From UBA5336 sp964415675 (GTDB lineage: Bacteria > Pseudomonadota > Alphaproteobacteria > Caulobacterales > Hyphomonadaceae), in assembly GCA_964415675.1 (NCBI GenBank), contig CAYQBG010000005.1, positions 124,001 to 188,000 on the forward strand: DNA of 64,000 bases, read 5' to 3'. Both the position numbers and the translations under genes were made by a program. A model generated the notes under the pieces. That model was given only the letters and a program-made list of their open reading frames with translations. It was not told where the DNA came from and made no database searches. This document shows, one piece after another, positions 53,396-62,736 of this stretch; within the stretch, counting starts at the first letter, position 1, and the number at the start of each line of letters is the position of its first letter.

Positions 53396-54728
53396 TCGAC
53401 ATATCCTCGATCAGGATGCTCGGCGCATCGTTGGCGCCGCGAAATTCCAGATCGCTGGCAGGGACAAGGCGCGCATACATGGATGGCAGGTCGCCCGCGA
53501 TGGTCACCTCCGAAACCGGATGAACGATCTCGCCATTCTCGAACCAGAAGCCAGATACGCCCACCGAATAATCGCCGGTATTGGGATTGATCGACGGCCC
53601 GAACATGTCGGTCACCAACAAGCCGCGCCCTGCCCCGCTCATCAGTGCCTGCGGTGTCTGTGCGCCGGGCGCGAGATACAGATTCGACGTCGTCACGCCC
53701 GGCGGGTCGCCAAAAGCGAGCCCTGCATGGCCATTCGGCTGCAATCCCATCTGGCGAGCCGATGACCCGTTCAGGAGCCAACGGGTGAGCACGCCATCGT
53801 CAATGAGCCGCACTTCCTCCACCGGCCGGCCTTCGCCGTCATGGACGCGCGAACCGAGGCCACGGCGACGAAACGGATCATCTATGATGTCAATGCCGTC
53901 AGCGAAGACTTTTTCGCCCAGCCGGTCTTTCAGGAAGGACACACCGCGCGCCACAGACGGGCCTGAAATGGCACCGATCAATGGTCCCAGGAGGCTGGAC
54001 GCAACACGACGATCATAGATCACGGCTGCCTTTTGCGTGGACATCCGACGAGGCGCCAGGCGCGCGGCCGCGCGTTCCCCCGCGATTTTCCCGATCTCTT
54101 CTGCGGAGGGGCGATCCTCACGATACCGTACCGTCCGGCTTTCGTAGTCACGCTCCATTTTTCCGTCGCGCTCGGAGACGACCGCCAGTCCAAGCCCGCT
54201 GAAAGAGCCCCTGCGATGGGCCACGAAACCATTGCTGGCCGCCAGCCAGCGCTCGGTTCGTGTCCAGCCGGACGAGCAACTCGACGTCGTGCGCACTTCC
54301 GGGATCGCCAACGCGGCGGCTTCGGCCGCCAGCGCTTCGGATTCCAGCATTTCTTCAGACACCTCGCCATCGCCCTCAAGGTCGAGATCGCGGTCCTCGG
54401 CAGTCAGTTCATCGGGCGATGCAAGGCCGCACCACGGGTCTTCAGGCACCGCGCGCGCCATGGCGACGCAGCGCTCGGCAAGCTCGGCAAGGGCCGGCGC
54501 CGACAGGTCAGACCCCGACACATGCGCCTGGCGCTGGCCGAAGAAGCAGCGCAGCGAGACGCCCTGATCCTCGGCGCGCTCGACCGATTCCAGCTGGCCC
54601 TCGCGCACATCGACGCTGACCCCTTCAGACACGGTGATGCGGGCATCAGCCGCATCTGCGCCCGCTTTGTGGCATTGTTTCAGCAGGGTTTCGAGAAGGT
54701 CGGGCGGGGAGAATATGTCTTTGCTCAT
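53370..54728 (-). CDS. pmbA: TldE/PmbA-family metalloprotease-like protein
   Basis: A 452-residue protein. The N-terminal ADARITVSEGVSVDVREGQLESVERAEDQGVSLRCFFGQRQAHVSG and C-terminal RGVSFLKDRLGEKVFADGIDIIDDP ... VSGFWFENGEIVHPVSEVTIAGD match PmbA/TldE. With TldD it forms a protease complex that matures modified peptides (microcin, PQQ-like) and antitoxin CcdA. It is upstream of and overlaps the phosphatase gene. Confidence 0.9.
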   Translation of the reverse strand: MSKDIFSPPDLLETLLKQCHKAGADAADARITVSEGVSVDVREGQLESVERAEDQGVSLRCFFGQRQAHVSGSDLSAPALAELAERCVAMARAVPEDPWCGLASPDELTAEDRDLDLEGDGEVSEEMLESEALAAEAAALAIPEVRTTSSCSSGWTRTERWLAASNGFVAHRRGSFSGLGLAVVSERDGKMERDYESRTVRYREDRPSAEEIGKIAGERAAARLAPRRMSTQKAAVIYDRRVASSLLGPLIGAISGPSVARGVSFLKDRLGEKVFADGIDIIDDPFRRRGLGSRVHDGEGRPVEEVRLIDDGVLTRWLLNGSSARQMGLQPNGHAGLAFGDPPGVTTSNLYLAPGAQTPQALMSGAGRGLLVTDMFGPSINPNTGDYSVGVSGFWFENGEIVHPVSEVTIAGDLPSMYARLVPASDLEFRGANDAPSILIEDMSIAGDSVED

Positions 54729-54855
54729 GTCAGCCTAGATGGCCCCTCAAGGCGAGCGAAGCAATCCGCTGCGCATTGTTGTCTGGAAAGCAAAACGGCC
54801 GCCGTTTGTCGGCGACCGCTAATCATTACTGCGTCAGTGACGCCCGCATTCGCCA

Positions 54856-55131
54856 TCAATCGTCCAGGCGCGCATCCGGAAGACGGTCATTGATATCATC
54901 GCGAATGTCGAGAAGCGTGACGATCAGGCCGCAGATCAGGCTTGCGAGAACCCAGCCGGCAAAGGAGAAAACGACGAAATCCACGATCTGGGCAAACGCG
55001 CCGCCAAGACCGAGCACCTGTCCGCTCCATTCACCCGCATTGTAAATGCCCAGCCCGATGCCTGCAACGATAATCGCCACATAGGCCACATAGACCATCG
55101 TACGGAAGCTGTTGATCACAAAGAACTTCAT
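54856..55131 (-). CDS. Small membrane protein of unknown function
   Basis: A 91-residue protein with two hydrophobic segments (TMVYVAYVAIIVAGIGLGIY, and VDFVVFSFAGWVLASLICGL) and a polar tail ending DIRDDINDRLPDARLDD. It probably sits in the inner membrane with its charged tail in the cytoplasm. I recognise no family. It lies downstream of the lipoprotein gene at 55181 on the same strand. Confidence 0.6.
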   Translation of the reverse strand: MKFFVINSFRTMVYVAYVAIIVAGIGLGIYNAGEWSGQVLGLGGAFAQIVDFVVFSFAGWVLASLICGLIVTLLDIRDDINDRLPDARLDD

Positions 55132-55180
55132 GTCATCTACCCCAGACTGTTCCGGTGGAAGCGAAGACTTCCGCCCGTGC

Positions 55181-55492
55181 TTACATCATGCCGCAGGACA
55201 TCGCGGCCTTCATGGCGAAACCCATGAATTCACTCTGTTCTTCGGCGCTGAGATCGTTCATCGCATCTTCCGGATTGCCACCGGACTGCGCCGATGCGAC
55301 CAGAACATTGTAGAGTTTCGGGCTTAGTTCTTCCTTGGCCGAGTCCGCCATGCACTCGCAGGCTTCCGCCTCCATGCTGCCGTCTTCCTGGCAGGCCTTC
55401 ACCAGCGCCGCGCGATCACCTCCGCCACCGCCACCGCCGCCGCATGCCGCAAGCCCAAGGGCCAGCATCGCGGCCAGTGCAGAATATTTCAT
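55181..55492 (-). CDS. Small cysteine-containing lipoprotein
   Basis: A 103-residue lipoprotein (signal ALAAMLALGLAAC). The lipid Cys is followed by an eight-glycine tract, then a helical domain with four cysteines (VKACQEDGS, EACECMADSAKEE, MSCGMM). ATG 55492 follows GGAGG. The Cys pattern suggests disulphides in the periplasm. Function unknown. Confidence 0.7.
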   Translation of the reverse strand: MKYSALAAMLALGLAACGGGGGGGGDRAALVKACQEDGSMEAEACECMADSAKEELSPKLYNVLVASAQSGGNPEDAMNDLSAEEQSEFMGFAMKAAMSCGMM

Positions 55493-55575
55493 TGGAGTAC
55501 TCCCTCCTAAAATCCGGTTTCCGGCGCTGTCTCTCCCATGAATTCCGGGCGATGGCCAGAAAAAAAGCCCGCCCA

Positions 55576-56298
55576 CTATTCCCGCCGCAACAGGCGGTCA
55601 ATGGCCAGTCGCGATTCGAATCGCTCCATGAAGGCTGCTTTGACAGCGAGTTGGTTATAGTCCTCACGCACCCAATCGATGAAAGGCTTTGGCGTCATGG
55701 CATTGAACGCACGATAGGCCTCAAGGAAGGCGTCCAGCATACCAGTCTTGCCCTGCCTGACATGAAGATATTTCAGCGACAGCTGTTCCATGGCGACCTC
55801 GACAGGCGCCCTTTCGCGAAGGAGCTTGTACAGCGATGCCATGAGCCCTGCCCGGTCGGCGCCGGACTTGCAGTGCATCAGCGCGGGATACTCTATACGT
55901 TCGAAAAGCGCCTGTGCCCCGACGATCGCTTCCACTGACGGTGTATCGCGAGAATAGACGCGGTAATCGATGAGCTTGATCCCATTCGCCTCGCAGGCTT
56001 CCTTCTCCAGCAAGTAATAGCCCTTAGTCGACTCACCGCGCAGGTTCACGATGGTGCGGATCGCGCGCGCTTGCGCATGTTCTGCAATCTGGCGCGGCGA
56101 GGGCTGATTCGACCGCCACATCTCTTCGGAGATAGGGTGCAGGTTCTGAAACCGCATGCGCAGAAACCCGTGATCGCCCCACACGAGTTCCCGCTCGGCC
56201 CGCTTGCGCCCGGAAGGTTTGGCAAGGTCGGCAGCGACATGCGGCTTGCGGCGCTTCTTGCGTTTCGGCTTGGGTGAGGGCGTTCCGGTCGTCGTCAT
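55576..56298 (-). CDS. Tyrosine/dual-specificity protein phosphatase
   Basis: A 240-residue protein. The P-loop HCKSGADRAGLM places the catalytic Cys at 143 and Arg at 149; the general acid may be Asp118 in YSRDTPSV. RTIVNLRGES is typical of Siw14/DSP-like phosphatases. The N-terminus (about 35 residues) is very basic (KPKRKKRRKPH). It starts 5 bp after apaG stops, so both are probably co-transcribed. Substrate unknown. Confidence 0.85.
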   Translation of the reverse strand: MTTTGTPSPKPKRKKRRKPHVAADLAKPSGRKRAERELVWGDHGFLRMRFQNLHPISEEMWRSNQPSPRQIAEHAQARAIRTIVNLRGESTKGYYLLEKEACEANGIKLIDYRVYSRDTPSVEAIVGAQALFERIEYPALMHCKSGADRAGLMASLYKLLRERAPVEVAMEQLSLKYLHVRQGKTGMLDAFLEAYRAFNAMTPKPFIDWVREDYNQLAVKAAFMERFESRLAIDRLLRRE

Positions 56299-56303
56299 GA
56301 CGG

Positions 56304-56720
56304 TCAGCTTGGCCGCGCGCGTTCATAGGGGCTGTCGAGCGAAAAGGCAGGTATTTTTGCCTCTATCCGCGCACCTTGCGGATCTTCCAGCTCATAGCTG
56401 CCAGACATCATGCCCGACGGCGCCGCCAGTGGCGCTCCGGACGTGTAACGGAAACTCTCGCCCGGCGAGAGTGTCGGCTGCTGGCCGACAACGCCTTCGC
56501 CAACCACGCTCTGTGTCCGCCCCATCGCATCGACGATCTGCCAGCGGCGCAGCACAAGCGTCCAGGTGAGCGCGCTGTGATTCTCGATCTCAACCGTATA
56601 GGCCCAGACATAGCGAGATTTCCCAGGCTCCGATTCGTCATGCAGGAATTTCGGCCGGACCCGGACAAGGATCCCATCGGTCACGGCTTCATAGGAGGGC
56701 GGCGGCGGACGGCTCGACAT
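56304..56720 (-). CDS. apaG: ApaG protein
   Basis: A 138-residue protein with the ApaG/immunoglobulin-like fold. ILVRVRPKFLHDESEPGKSRYVWAYTVEIENHS, LVLRRWQIVDAMGRTQSVVGEGVVGQQPTLSPGESFRYTSG and GMMSGSYELEDPQG are typical. ApaG affects diadenosine tetraphosphate and Co/Mg homeostasis in enterics; mechanism remains unclear. ATG 56720 is chosen from homology. It lies 22 bp after metZ, a common alphaproteobacterial pairing. Confidence 0.92.
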   Translation of the reverse strand: MSSRPPPPSYEAVTDGILVRVRPKFLHDESEPGKSRYVWAYTVEIENHSALTWTLVLRRWQIVDAMGRTQSVVGEGVVGQQPTLSPGESFRYTSGAPLAAPSGMMSGSYELEDPQGARIEAKIPAFSLDSPYERARPS

Positions 56721-56742
56721 GCGGTCTCTTTTTGGATGCAGC

Positions 56743-57945
56743 TTAAAGGGCGTCAAGCGCGCAGATGAGGTCAGCCTCAAGATCGCGGACGTCTTCCAGC
56801 CCGACCGAGAGGCGCACCCAGCTGTCATCAAGCCCCATGGCCGTGCGCTCCTCATCGCTCAATGCCCGATGCGTGGTCGAAGCCGGATGACAGGCAAGAG
56901 ACTTCGAATCGCCGAGATTATTGGAGATGTCGATCAGGCGCAGGCTATTGAGAAAACGGAACGCCGTCTCTCGGCCGCCCTCCAGAGACAAGGCGATTAG
57001 CGTGCCCCCGGCCGACATCTGGCGCGCATGAATATCGCGATGGGGGTGATCGGCGCGTCCGGGATAACGCACCGCCCGCACGCGGGGATGCAATGCCAGG
57101 GCGTCTGCCAGGCTCGCAGCTGATTCGCTGGCGGCCATGACCCTGAGTTCGAGCGTCTCCAGTCCTTTCAGCACCACCCAGGCATTAAAGGGCGACGGTG
57201 CAGGCCCGGTGTGGCGCAGATACGGATCGAGATGCTCCTCGATCCAGTCGGACGGGCCGAGCACGGCGCCGGCGAGTACCCTGCCCTGCCCGTCCATATG
57301 CTTGGTCGCCGAATAGGCTACCAGGTCAGCGCCAAGTTCCAGAGGCTTTTGCAATAGCGGCGTTGCGAAGACATTATCGACGACGAGTTTCGCCCCGGCG
57401 CCATGGGCAAGCGTGGCAACGGCGGCAATATCCACCCCGTCGAGAAGAGGATTGGACGGGCTCTCGATCAGGACCATCTTCGCGGGCGCCGACAATGCGC
57501 GCGCCCAGGCATCAAGATCCGCGCCGTCGACAAATTCAGTTTCAATCCCATAGCGCGGCATCAGCGTGCCGACGATCCAGCGGCAGGAGCCAAACAGTGC
57601 ACTGGCGGCCACGACCCGGTCCCCTGCGCGGCAGGGCGCCATCATGACCGATGAGATCGCTCCCATGCCGGACGCGGTGATTCGCGCGGTTTCCGCACCC
57701 TCGATAAGGGCAAGACGTTCCTCTAGCATGCGCACGGTCGGATTGGCATAACGCGAATAGACAAAACCGGGCTCATCGCCGGCCATGCGCGCAGCCGCCT
57801 GCTGCGCACTGTCATAGGCATAGCCGGATGTCAGATACAAAGCCTCGGCCGTCTCGCCGTGCTCAGATCGCATGACGCCACCTCGGACGGCGCGTGTGGC
57901 CGGGTGCCAGTCTGCCGGGTCGGATTGATCGGGTTTGTCGGACAT
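56743..57945 (-). CDS. metZ: O-succinylhomoserine sulfhydrylase
   Basis: A 400-residue Cys/Met-metabolism PLP enzyme. SRYANPTVRMLEERLALIEGAE binds cofactor phosphate, IESPSNPLLDGVDI and VDNVFATPLLQKPLELGADLVAYSATKHMDGQG contain the Schiff-base Lys. It makes homocysteine from O-succinylhomoserine and sulphide; the substrate assignment rests on overall resemblance to MetZ. ATG 57945 is chosen; ATG 57957 and TTG 57966 are alternatives. Confidence 0.92.
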   Translation of the reverse strand: MSDKPDQSDPADWHPATRAVRGGVMRSEHGETAEALYLTSGYAYDSAQQAAARMAGDEPGFVYSRYANPTVRMLEERLALIEGAETARITASGMGAISSVMMAPCRAGDRVVAASALFGSCRWIVGTLMPRYGIETEFVDGADLDAWARALSAPAKMVLIESPSNPLLDGVDIAAVATLAHGAGAKLVVDNVFATPLLQKPLELGADLVAYSATKHMDGQGRVLAGAVLGPSDWIEEHLDPYLRHTGPAPSPFNAWVVLKGLETLELRVMAASESAASLADALALHPRVRAVRYPGRADHPHRDIHARQMSAGGTLIALSLEGGRETAFRFLNSLRLIDISNNLGDSKSLACHPASTTHRALSDEERTAMGLDDSWVRLSVGLEDVRDLEADLICALDAL

Positions 57946-58012
57946 GACGGGCTTCATCCTTTTCAAGTCGCGCGCTGCGCCTTAGAGCCCTTAAGCTCAA
58001 GAGGATCAAGTC

Positions 58013-59029
58013 ATGACGGAAACGCCCGGCGTTCTGCCGGATACGGAGCTTCAAGCCCTCATTGCGGATGGCACCATCGGCAGCGAAACGGCGATTGCCG
58101 ATACGCAGATCCAGCCGGCCAGTCTCGACCTGCGCCTCGCCGACGACGTCTACCGAATTCGCGCAAGCTTCCTGCCCGGTGCCGGATCCTCGGTAGGGCG
58201 ACTGCTGCATGAAAGCGACCTGCAGATGCATCGCATGGATATTTCCGGCGGCGCGGTGCTAGAAACCGGTTGCGTCTATCTGGCGCTGATTGACGAGCAG
58301 CTGAACCTGCCTGCCACGCTCAGGGGACGGTGCAATCCGAAATCATCGACCGGGCGCCTTGATGTCTTCACGCGCATAATCACTGATGGGGGCGTGGCCT
58401 TTGACGATATTCCGGCAGGTTATCAGGGACCGCTATATCTCGAAATCTGCCCCCGGACCTTCTCGATCCTCGCGCGAGCTGGCGACCGGCTCGCCCAGTT
58501 GCGACTGCGCCGGGGCTCAACAGCACCCTTGCGCGAGCTCACATTCTCGGTCGCCCTGAAGGCCGACGGCGACGGACCTGTCGGCTGGCGCGCGCGCCGC
58601 CATGCCAGTGTCGTGGACCTGCAACGCATCGGGCGCCATGCCGTCGAGGATTATTGGGAGCCGGTGCGCCCGCATCGCGGCCGGGTCGTCCTTGAGCCGG
58701 GCGAATTCTACATCCTGGCATCGAAGGAGAAAGTGAAAGTGCCGGCCACCCAAGCCGCTGAAATGGCGCCAATCGCCCCGGAACTCGGTGAATTCCGCGC
58801 CCATTATGCCGGCTTCTTCGACCCCGGCTTCGGCAGCAATGATTCCGGCTCACGCGCCGTCCTTGAAGTGCGCACGCGCGATGTGCCCTTCGTCATTGAG
58901 GACGGCCAGCCCGTCGGCAAACTGGTTTATGAGGCCATGGCCTCACGCCCGAACGGGCTCTATGGCGGAACCGCCAGTCATTATCAGGGCCAAAGCCTCA
59001 AACTCTCGAAGCATTTCGCCGACAGTTGA
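58013..59029 (+). CDS. dcd: dCTP deaminase, two-domain form
   Basis: A 338-residue protein, about twice the length of E. coli Dcd. The first half has QPASLDLRLADDVYRIRASFLPG, RCNPKSSTGRLDVFTRIITDGG and LYLEICPRTFSILARAGDRLAQLRLRRG; the second half has a parallel segment (LEPGEFYILASKEKVKVP, HYAGFFDPGFGSND). This double form is typical of alphaproteobacteria. It converts dCTP to dUTP for thymidylate synthesis. Divergent from metZ. Confidence 0.9.
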   Translation: MTETPGVLPDTELQALIADGTIGSETAIADTQIQPASLDLRLADDVYRIRASFLPGAGSSVGRLLHESDLQMHRMDISGGAVLETGCVYLALIDEQLNLPATLRGRCNPKSSTGRLDVFTRIITDGGVAFDDIPAGYQGPLYLEICPRTFSILARAGDRLAQLRLRRGSTAPLRELTFSVALKADGDGPVGWRARRHASVVDLQRIGRHAVEDYWEPVRPHRGRVVLEPGEFYILASKEKVKVPATQAAEMAPIAPELGEFRAHYAGFFDPGFGSNDSGSRAVLEVRTRDVPFVIEDGQPVGKLVYEAMASRPNGLYGGTASHYQGQSLKLSKHFADS

Positions 59030-59153
59030 ACAGAGGCCTTGCCAACAGGTGCGATTCACGTCGGATTCCGGACCTGAAATCTGGGCGGGAGTCCGTGCTG
59101 GACGCCGCAGAATGTTCCTGTTAGGTTCGATGCGAACAAAACGAGGCCAAGCC

Positions 59154-60524
59154 ATGTCCCCCATCGTGACGATCGCCGATATGCCGTTTGATCCGGTCCA
59201 TCTCGCACTCACGGCGCTGGCGCTGGTGCTTGCGGGCGTCATCATGTGGATGCGCACGCAAAGCCGGGAGGTCCGGCTTGCCCATGACGCCGCTGAAACG
59301 GCGATGACGCGCGAGATCGAAGGATTGAAGGCCGAAAGGCTGGAACTTCGCGCCGAGGCGGAGCGCGAACGCGAAGCGCGGGCAGAGGCGGACAAGCAGC
59401 TTGCCGCAGCCGAGGCCCGCAGCACGGAAGATCACAAGCGCTTCTCGGCACTGGCCCAGCAGGCGGTTCAGGCTGCACACCATGATTTCCTGTCTCGCGC
59501 CAATGAGACGTTCGAAAAACACCAGGCCAGCGCCAATGGCCGGCTGGAGCGGCTGATGGAGCCCATTGGCAAGAATTTCGAGGCGTTTCGCGACAAGGTC
59601 GCCGAGTTGGAGAAGATCCGGGTTCAGGACAAGAGCGCGATCTTCGAACAGGTCAAGTCGATCGGCCAGCAGCTTGAGCAGAACCGGCATGTAACGGGCA
59701 AGCTCGTCACGGCCCTGTCGGCCCCCAAGGGCGGCGGGCGCTGGGGCGAGGAATCGCTTCGCAATGTGCTGGAGATGGCGGGCTTGTCGGAACATGCCGA
59801 TTTCATCGAACAGGTGCATGACGACACCGCGCGCGGACGGCTCAAGCCCGACGTGATCATCCGCATGCCTGGCGGGCGCGAGATTGTCATCGATGCTAAG
59901 GTGAGTTGCGAGGACTTCCTGCGCGCCGGAGAGGAAGCCGACACGGCACGGCGCGATCAGTTTCTCGCCAATCATGCCCGCAAGATGCGCGACCATGTGC
60001 GCAAACTCGCGCAGAAGGAATACTGGAAGGATTTCGACGACCGTGTCGATTTCGTCGCCATGTTTGTGCCCGGAGAGAATTTCTATGCCGGCGCGCTTCA
60101 GGCCGACCGGGAACTGTTCGACTATGCTGCGCGCAACCGGGTCCTGATTGTCACGCCGTCCACGCTGATCGCGCTTGCCAAGGCCGTGGCCTATGGCTGG
60201 CGCCAGGAGGAGGCAGCAAAGAACGCTCGGGAAGCGGCGCGACTAGGCCAGGATCTTTATGACGCGCTTCGCACAATGGGCGCGCATGTTGAAAAGATGG
60301 GCAAGTCGCTCAACAGCGCGGTGGGAAGCTATAACTCGATGCTCGGTTCGTTGGAGCGCAATGTCCTGCCCAAGGCGCGCCGGTTCGAGACCCTGCAGAT
60401 CGCTCAGGCCGGCGCGCACCCGATTGGCGAGACCGAACCACTGGCCGAAGATGCGCGCGTGCCAGCGCGCGGCGGCGAACTGATCTTTGACAAGACCGGG
60501 CGCGAGGAAGATGAGGCCGCCTGA
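59154..60524 (+). CDS. rmuC: DNA recombination protein RmuC
   Basis: A 456-residue protein. An N-terminal transmembrane helix (VHLALTALALVLAGVIMWM) is followed by a long coiled coil (about 40-180) and the RmuC nuclease-like domain: GRWGEESLRNVLEMAGLSEHADF, RLKPDVIIRMPGGREIVIDAKVS and FVPGENFYAGALQADRELFDYA. GAGG is seven bases before ATG 59154. It limits inversions at inverted repeats in E. coli and has been linked to anti-mobile-element activity. Confidence 0.93.
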   Translation: MSPIVTIADMPFDPVHLALTALALVLAGVIMWMRTQSREVRLAHDAAETAMTREIEGLKAERLELRAEAEREREARAEADKQLAAAEARSTEDHKRFSALAQQAVQAAHHDFLSRANETFEKHQASANGRLERLMEPIGKNFEAFRDKVAELEKIRVQDKSAIFEQVKSIGQQLEQNRHVTGKLVTALSAPKGGGRWGEESLRNVLEMAGLSEHADFIEQVHDDTARGRLKPDVIIRMPGGREIVIDAKVSCEDFLRAGEEADTARRDQFLANHARKMRDHVRKLAQKEYWKDFDDRVDFVAMFVPGENFYAGALQADRELFDYAARNRVLIVTPSTLIALAKAVAYGWRQEEAAKNAREAARLGQDLYDALRTMGAHVEKMGKSLNSAVGSYNSMLGSLERNVLPKARRFETLQIAQAGAHPIGETEPLAEDARVPARGGELIFDKTGREEDEAA

Positions 60525-60589
60525 GCGGGAATTGAGAACCACCCATCGCCAAGATTGACCTTGGCCCGGGGGCTGCATACCTAAGGACC

Positions 60590-61120
60590 ATGTCTGTTCG
60601 AGAGATCATAACTGTCCCGGATCCGCGCCTCAAACAGGTGTCCCGCCCCGTTGAAGGCGGCGTCACCGACGAGATTCGCACGCTCATGGATGACATGCTG
60701 GAAACGATGTATGCCGCGCCTGGTATCGGGCTGGCGGCAATTCAGGTCGGCGTTCCGCTGCGCGTCATCGTGATGGATCTTTCCCGTGAAGACGAAGATC
60801 CACAGCCACGCTTTTTCGTGAATCCGGAAATTCTCGAAACGATCGAGGATACAGCGCCATATGAAGAAGGCTGCCTGTCAGTACCGGATGTGTTTGACGA
60901 GGTTGAACGCCCCTTGCGCTGCCGTCTTCGTTATCTCGACTATGACGGCAATGCGGTCGAGGAATGGGCCGAGGGCCTCTATGCCGTCTGCATCCAGCAT
61001 GAGATGGACCATCTGGAAGGCACCTTATTTATCGATTATCTCTCTCGCCTGAAACGCCAGCGCGCTGTGGACAAGGTCCGCAAGGCGCAACGCCAGAAGG
61101 CCAAGTCAGACGCGGCCTGA
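60590..61120 (+). CDS. def: Peptide deformylase
   Basis: A 176-residue metalloenzyme with the three deformylase motifs: GIGLAAIQVG, EEGCLSVPD (metal Cys) and QHEMDHLEG (metal His pair). It removes the formyl group from nascent proteins. It precedes fmt, the standard bacterial pair. Confidence 0.97.
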   Translation: MSVREIITVPDPRLKQVSRPVEGGVTDEIRTLMDDMLETMYAAPGIGLAAIQVGVPLRVIVMDLSREDEDPQPRFFVNPEILETIEDTAPYEEGCLSVPDVFDEVERPLRCRLRYLDYDGNAVEEWAEGLYAVCIQHEMDHLEGTLFIDYLSRLKRQRAVDKVRKAQRQKAKSDAA

Positions 61121-61130
61121 AGGCGGGCAG

Positions 61131-61256
61131 ATGCGCCGGCTCTTCGGGAAAATGTGGTTCGGGCTTGTGCTTTCCGGCCTGATTGCGAGGCTCCTCCGTG
61201 CATGGCTCGCGGCAAATGGCGGCCCGCCCTGGTGGAGACTGGTACCGGCGCGCTGA
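61131..61256 (+). CDS. 41-residue ORF between def and fmt
   Basis: A short ATG-started frame (MRRLFGKMWFGLVLSGLIAR..., ending RLVPAR) ten bases downstream of def. It is basic with one hydrophobic stretch and Trp-rich. A purine-rich GAAGGCGGGCAG precedes the ATG. Too short to classify; it may be a real small membrane protein or chance. Confidence 0.4.
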   Translation: MRRLFGKMWFGLVLSGLIARLLRAWLAANGGPPWWRLVPAR

Positions 61257-61300
61257 CCCGCCCGATTGGCGCGGCCGCGCAAACCGGCTAAACCCCGCCC

Positions 61301-62242
61301 ATGTCCTCGCTGCGCCTTGTCTTCATGGGATCTCCCGCCTTCTCGGTGCCTACGCTCGATGCCCTGATCGAGGCCGGCCACGAGATTGCCTGCGTCTATT
61401 CCCAGCCGCCCAAGCCGGCGGGCCGGGGCCGCCGATTGCGCCCAACTCAAGTTCATATGCACGCCGAATCGCTCGGGCTTGATGTGCGCACGCCGAAAAG
61501 CCTGAAGACGGCCGAGGCCCAGGCTGCCTTCGCGGCACTAAAGCCTGATGCCGCCGTGGTCATCGCTTATGGCCTGATCCTGCCGCAGGCAATTCTCGAC
61601 GCACCGCGACTTGGCTGCCTGAACCTGCACGCCTCCCGGCTGCCGCGCTGGCGCGGCGCCGCGCCTATCCAGCGGGCACTCATGGCCGGTGACACACAGA
61701 CCGGTGTCGATGCCATCGTCATGGACGCGGGCCTCGATACCGGACCTGTTATCGCCAGCGAGACCTGCCGCATTTTCGATTTCGACACGGTCGGCGATCT
61801 CCATGACCGGCTGGCCGGCCTGTCCGCAGAGCTTGCCCCCCCGGCGCTGGCCGGCCTGGCCGATGGCACGCTGGCTCTCAAGCCCCAGCCGGACACAGGC
61901 ATTACCTATGCCCATAAGATCACCAGCGAGGACCAGATCATCGACTGGCATCGACCGGCTGCCGAGATCGACCGCCAGATCCGGGGGCTTTCGCCCGCGC
62001 CCGCCGCCCGTTTCGAATGGAAACCGCCGGGCGAAACAAAGCCGGTGGCCATGAAAGCCCTGATGAGCCGGGTCGAGCCCGGTTCCGGGCCGGCAGGTGA
62101 ATTGCTCGATGATAATCTGCTCGTGGCCTGCGGCGACGGGGCGGTCCGGCTCCTTCGGCTTCAGAGGGCCGGGCGGCCGGCACGCGACGCCACTGATTTT
62201 CTTCGCGGAACAAAGATCGGCAAGGGAGACCGGTTCAAATGA
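61301..62242 (+). CDS. fmt: Methionyl-tRNA formyltransferase
   Basis: A 313-residue enzyme. RLVFMGSPAFSVPTLDAL is the start, LNLHASRLPRWRGAAPIQRALMAGDTQTGV the 10-formyl-THF active site (Asn-His-Asp), and a C-terminal oligonucleotide-binding domain follows (YAHKITSEDQIIDWHRPAAEI). It formylates initiator Met-tRNA. Its stop overlaps the next gene start (ATGA). Confidence 0.97.
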   Translation: MSSLRLVFMGSPAFSVPTLDALIEAGHEIACVYSQPPKPAGRGRRLRPTQVHMHAESLGLDVRTPKSLKTAEAQAAFAALKPDAAVVIAYGLILPQAILDAPRLGCLNLHASRLPRWRGAAPIQRALMAGDTQTGVDAIVMDAGLDTGPVIASETCRIFDFDTVGDLHDRLAGLSAELAPPALAGLADGTLALKPQPDTGITYAHKITSEDQIIDWHRPAAEIDRQIRGLSPAPAARFEWKPPGETKPVAMKALMSRVEPGSGPAGELLDDNLLVACGDGAVRLLRLQRAGRPARDATDFLRGTKIGKGDRFK

Positions 62243-62736
62243 GCGAGCTTTGGTTGCGGGCCGCCCGCGAGGACGATGCGGGCGCAATTGCGACGCTGAA
62301 CCGGGCCGCTTTCAAGAATGACGAAGAGGCCGAAATCGTGGCTGCTCTTGAACGCGATGGCGACAGTCTCAGCGCCCTTGTCGCCCATGACGACCACGAC
62401 CTGCTGGGCCATATACAGTTTTTCCGGATTCTTGTGGATGGCGCGCCGATTGGCGCCGGGCTCGGGCCGATGTCGGTAGCACCGGTACACCAGGGAAGAA
62501 GTATCGGCTCTCAAATGGTACGGTTCGGCTTGCTGCAGATGCAAGGCCAGGATCATGGCCTCGTCTTCGTTCTTGGCCATCCGGAGTTCTATGCACGCTT
62601 TGGCTTTTCTGCGGACATGGCGACTGACTTCCGGGCGCCCTGGTCTGGCCCCGCCTTCATGGCCCTGCGGCTGGATGAAGACTCCCCTCGCACCGGTAGA
62701 CTGACTTATCCGCGCGCCTTTGGGACAGGGCCATGA
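62239..62736 (+). CDS. GNAT acetyltransferase between fmt and truA
   Basis: A 165-residue protein of the YhbS-like GNAT group: NRAAFKNDEEAEIVAALERDG, LGPMSVAPVHQGRSIGSQMVRFGL (acetyl-CoA-binding) and FVLGHPEFYARFGFSADM are typical. The ATG overlaps the fmt stop and its own stop overlaps the truA ATG, so it is embedded in the fmt-truA operon. Substrate unknown. Confidence 0.88.
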   Translation: MSELWLRAAREDDAGAIATLNRAAFKNDEEAEIVAALERDGDSLSALVAHDDHDLLGHIQFFRILVDGAPIGAGLGPMSVAPVHQGRSIGSQMVRFGLLQMQGQDHGLVFVLGHPEFYARFGFSADMATDFRAPWSGPAFMALRLDEDSPRTGRLTYPRAFGTGP

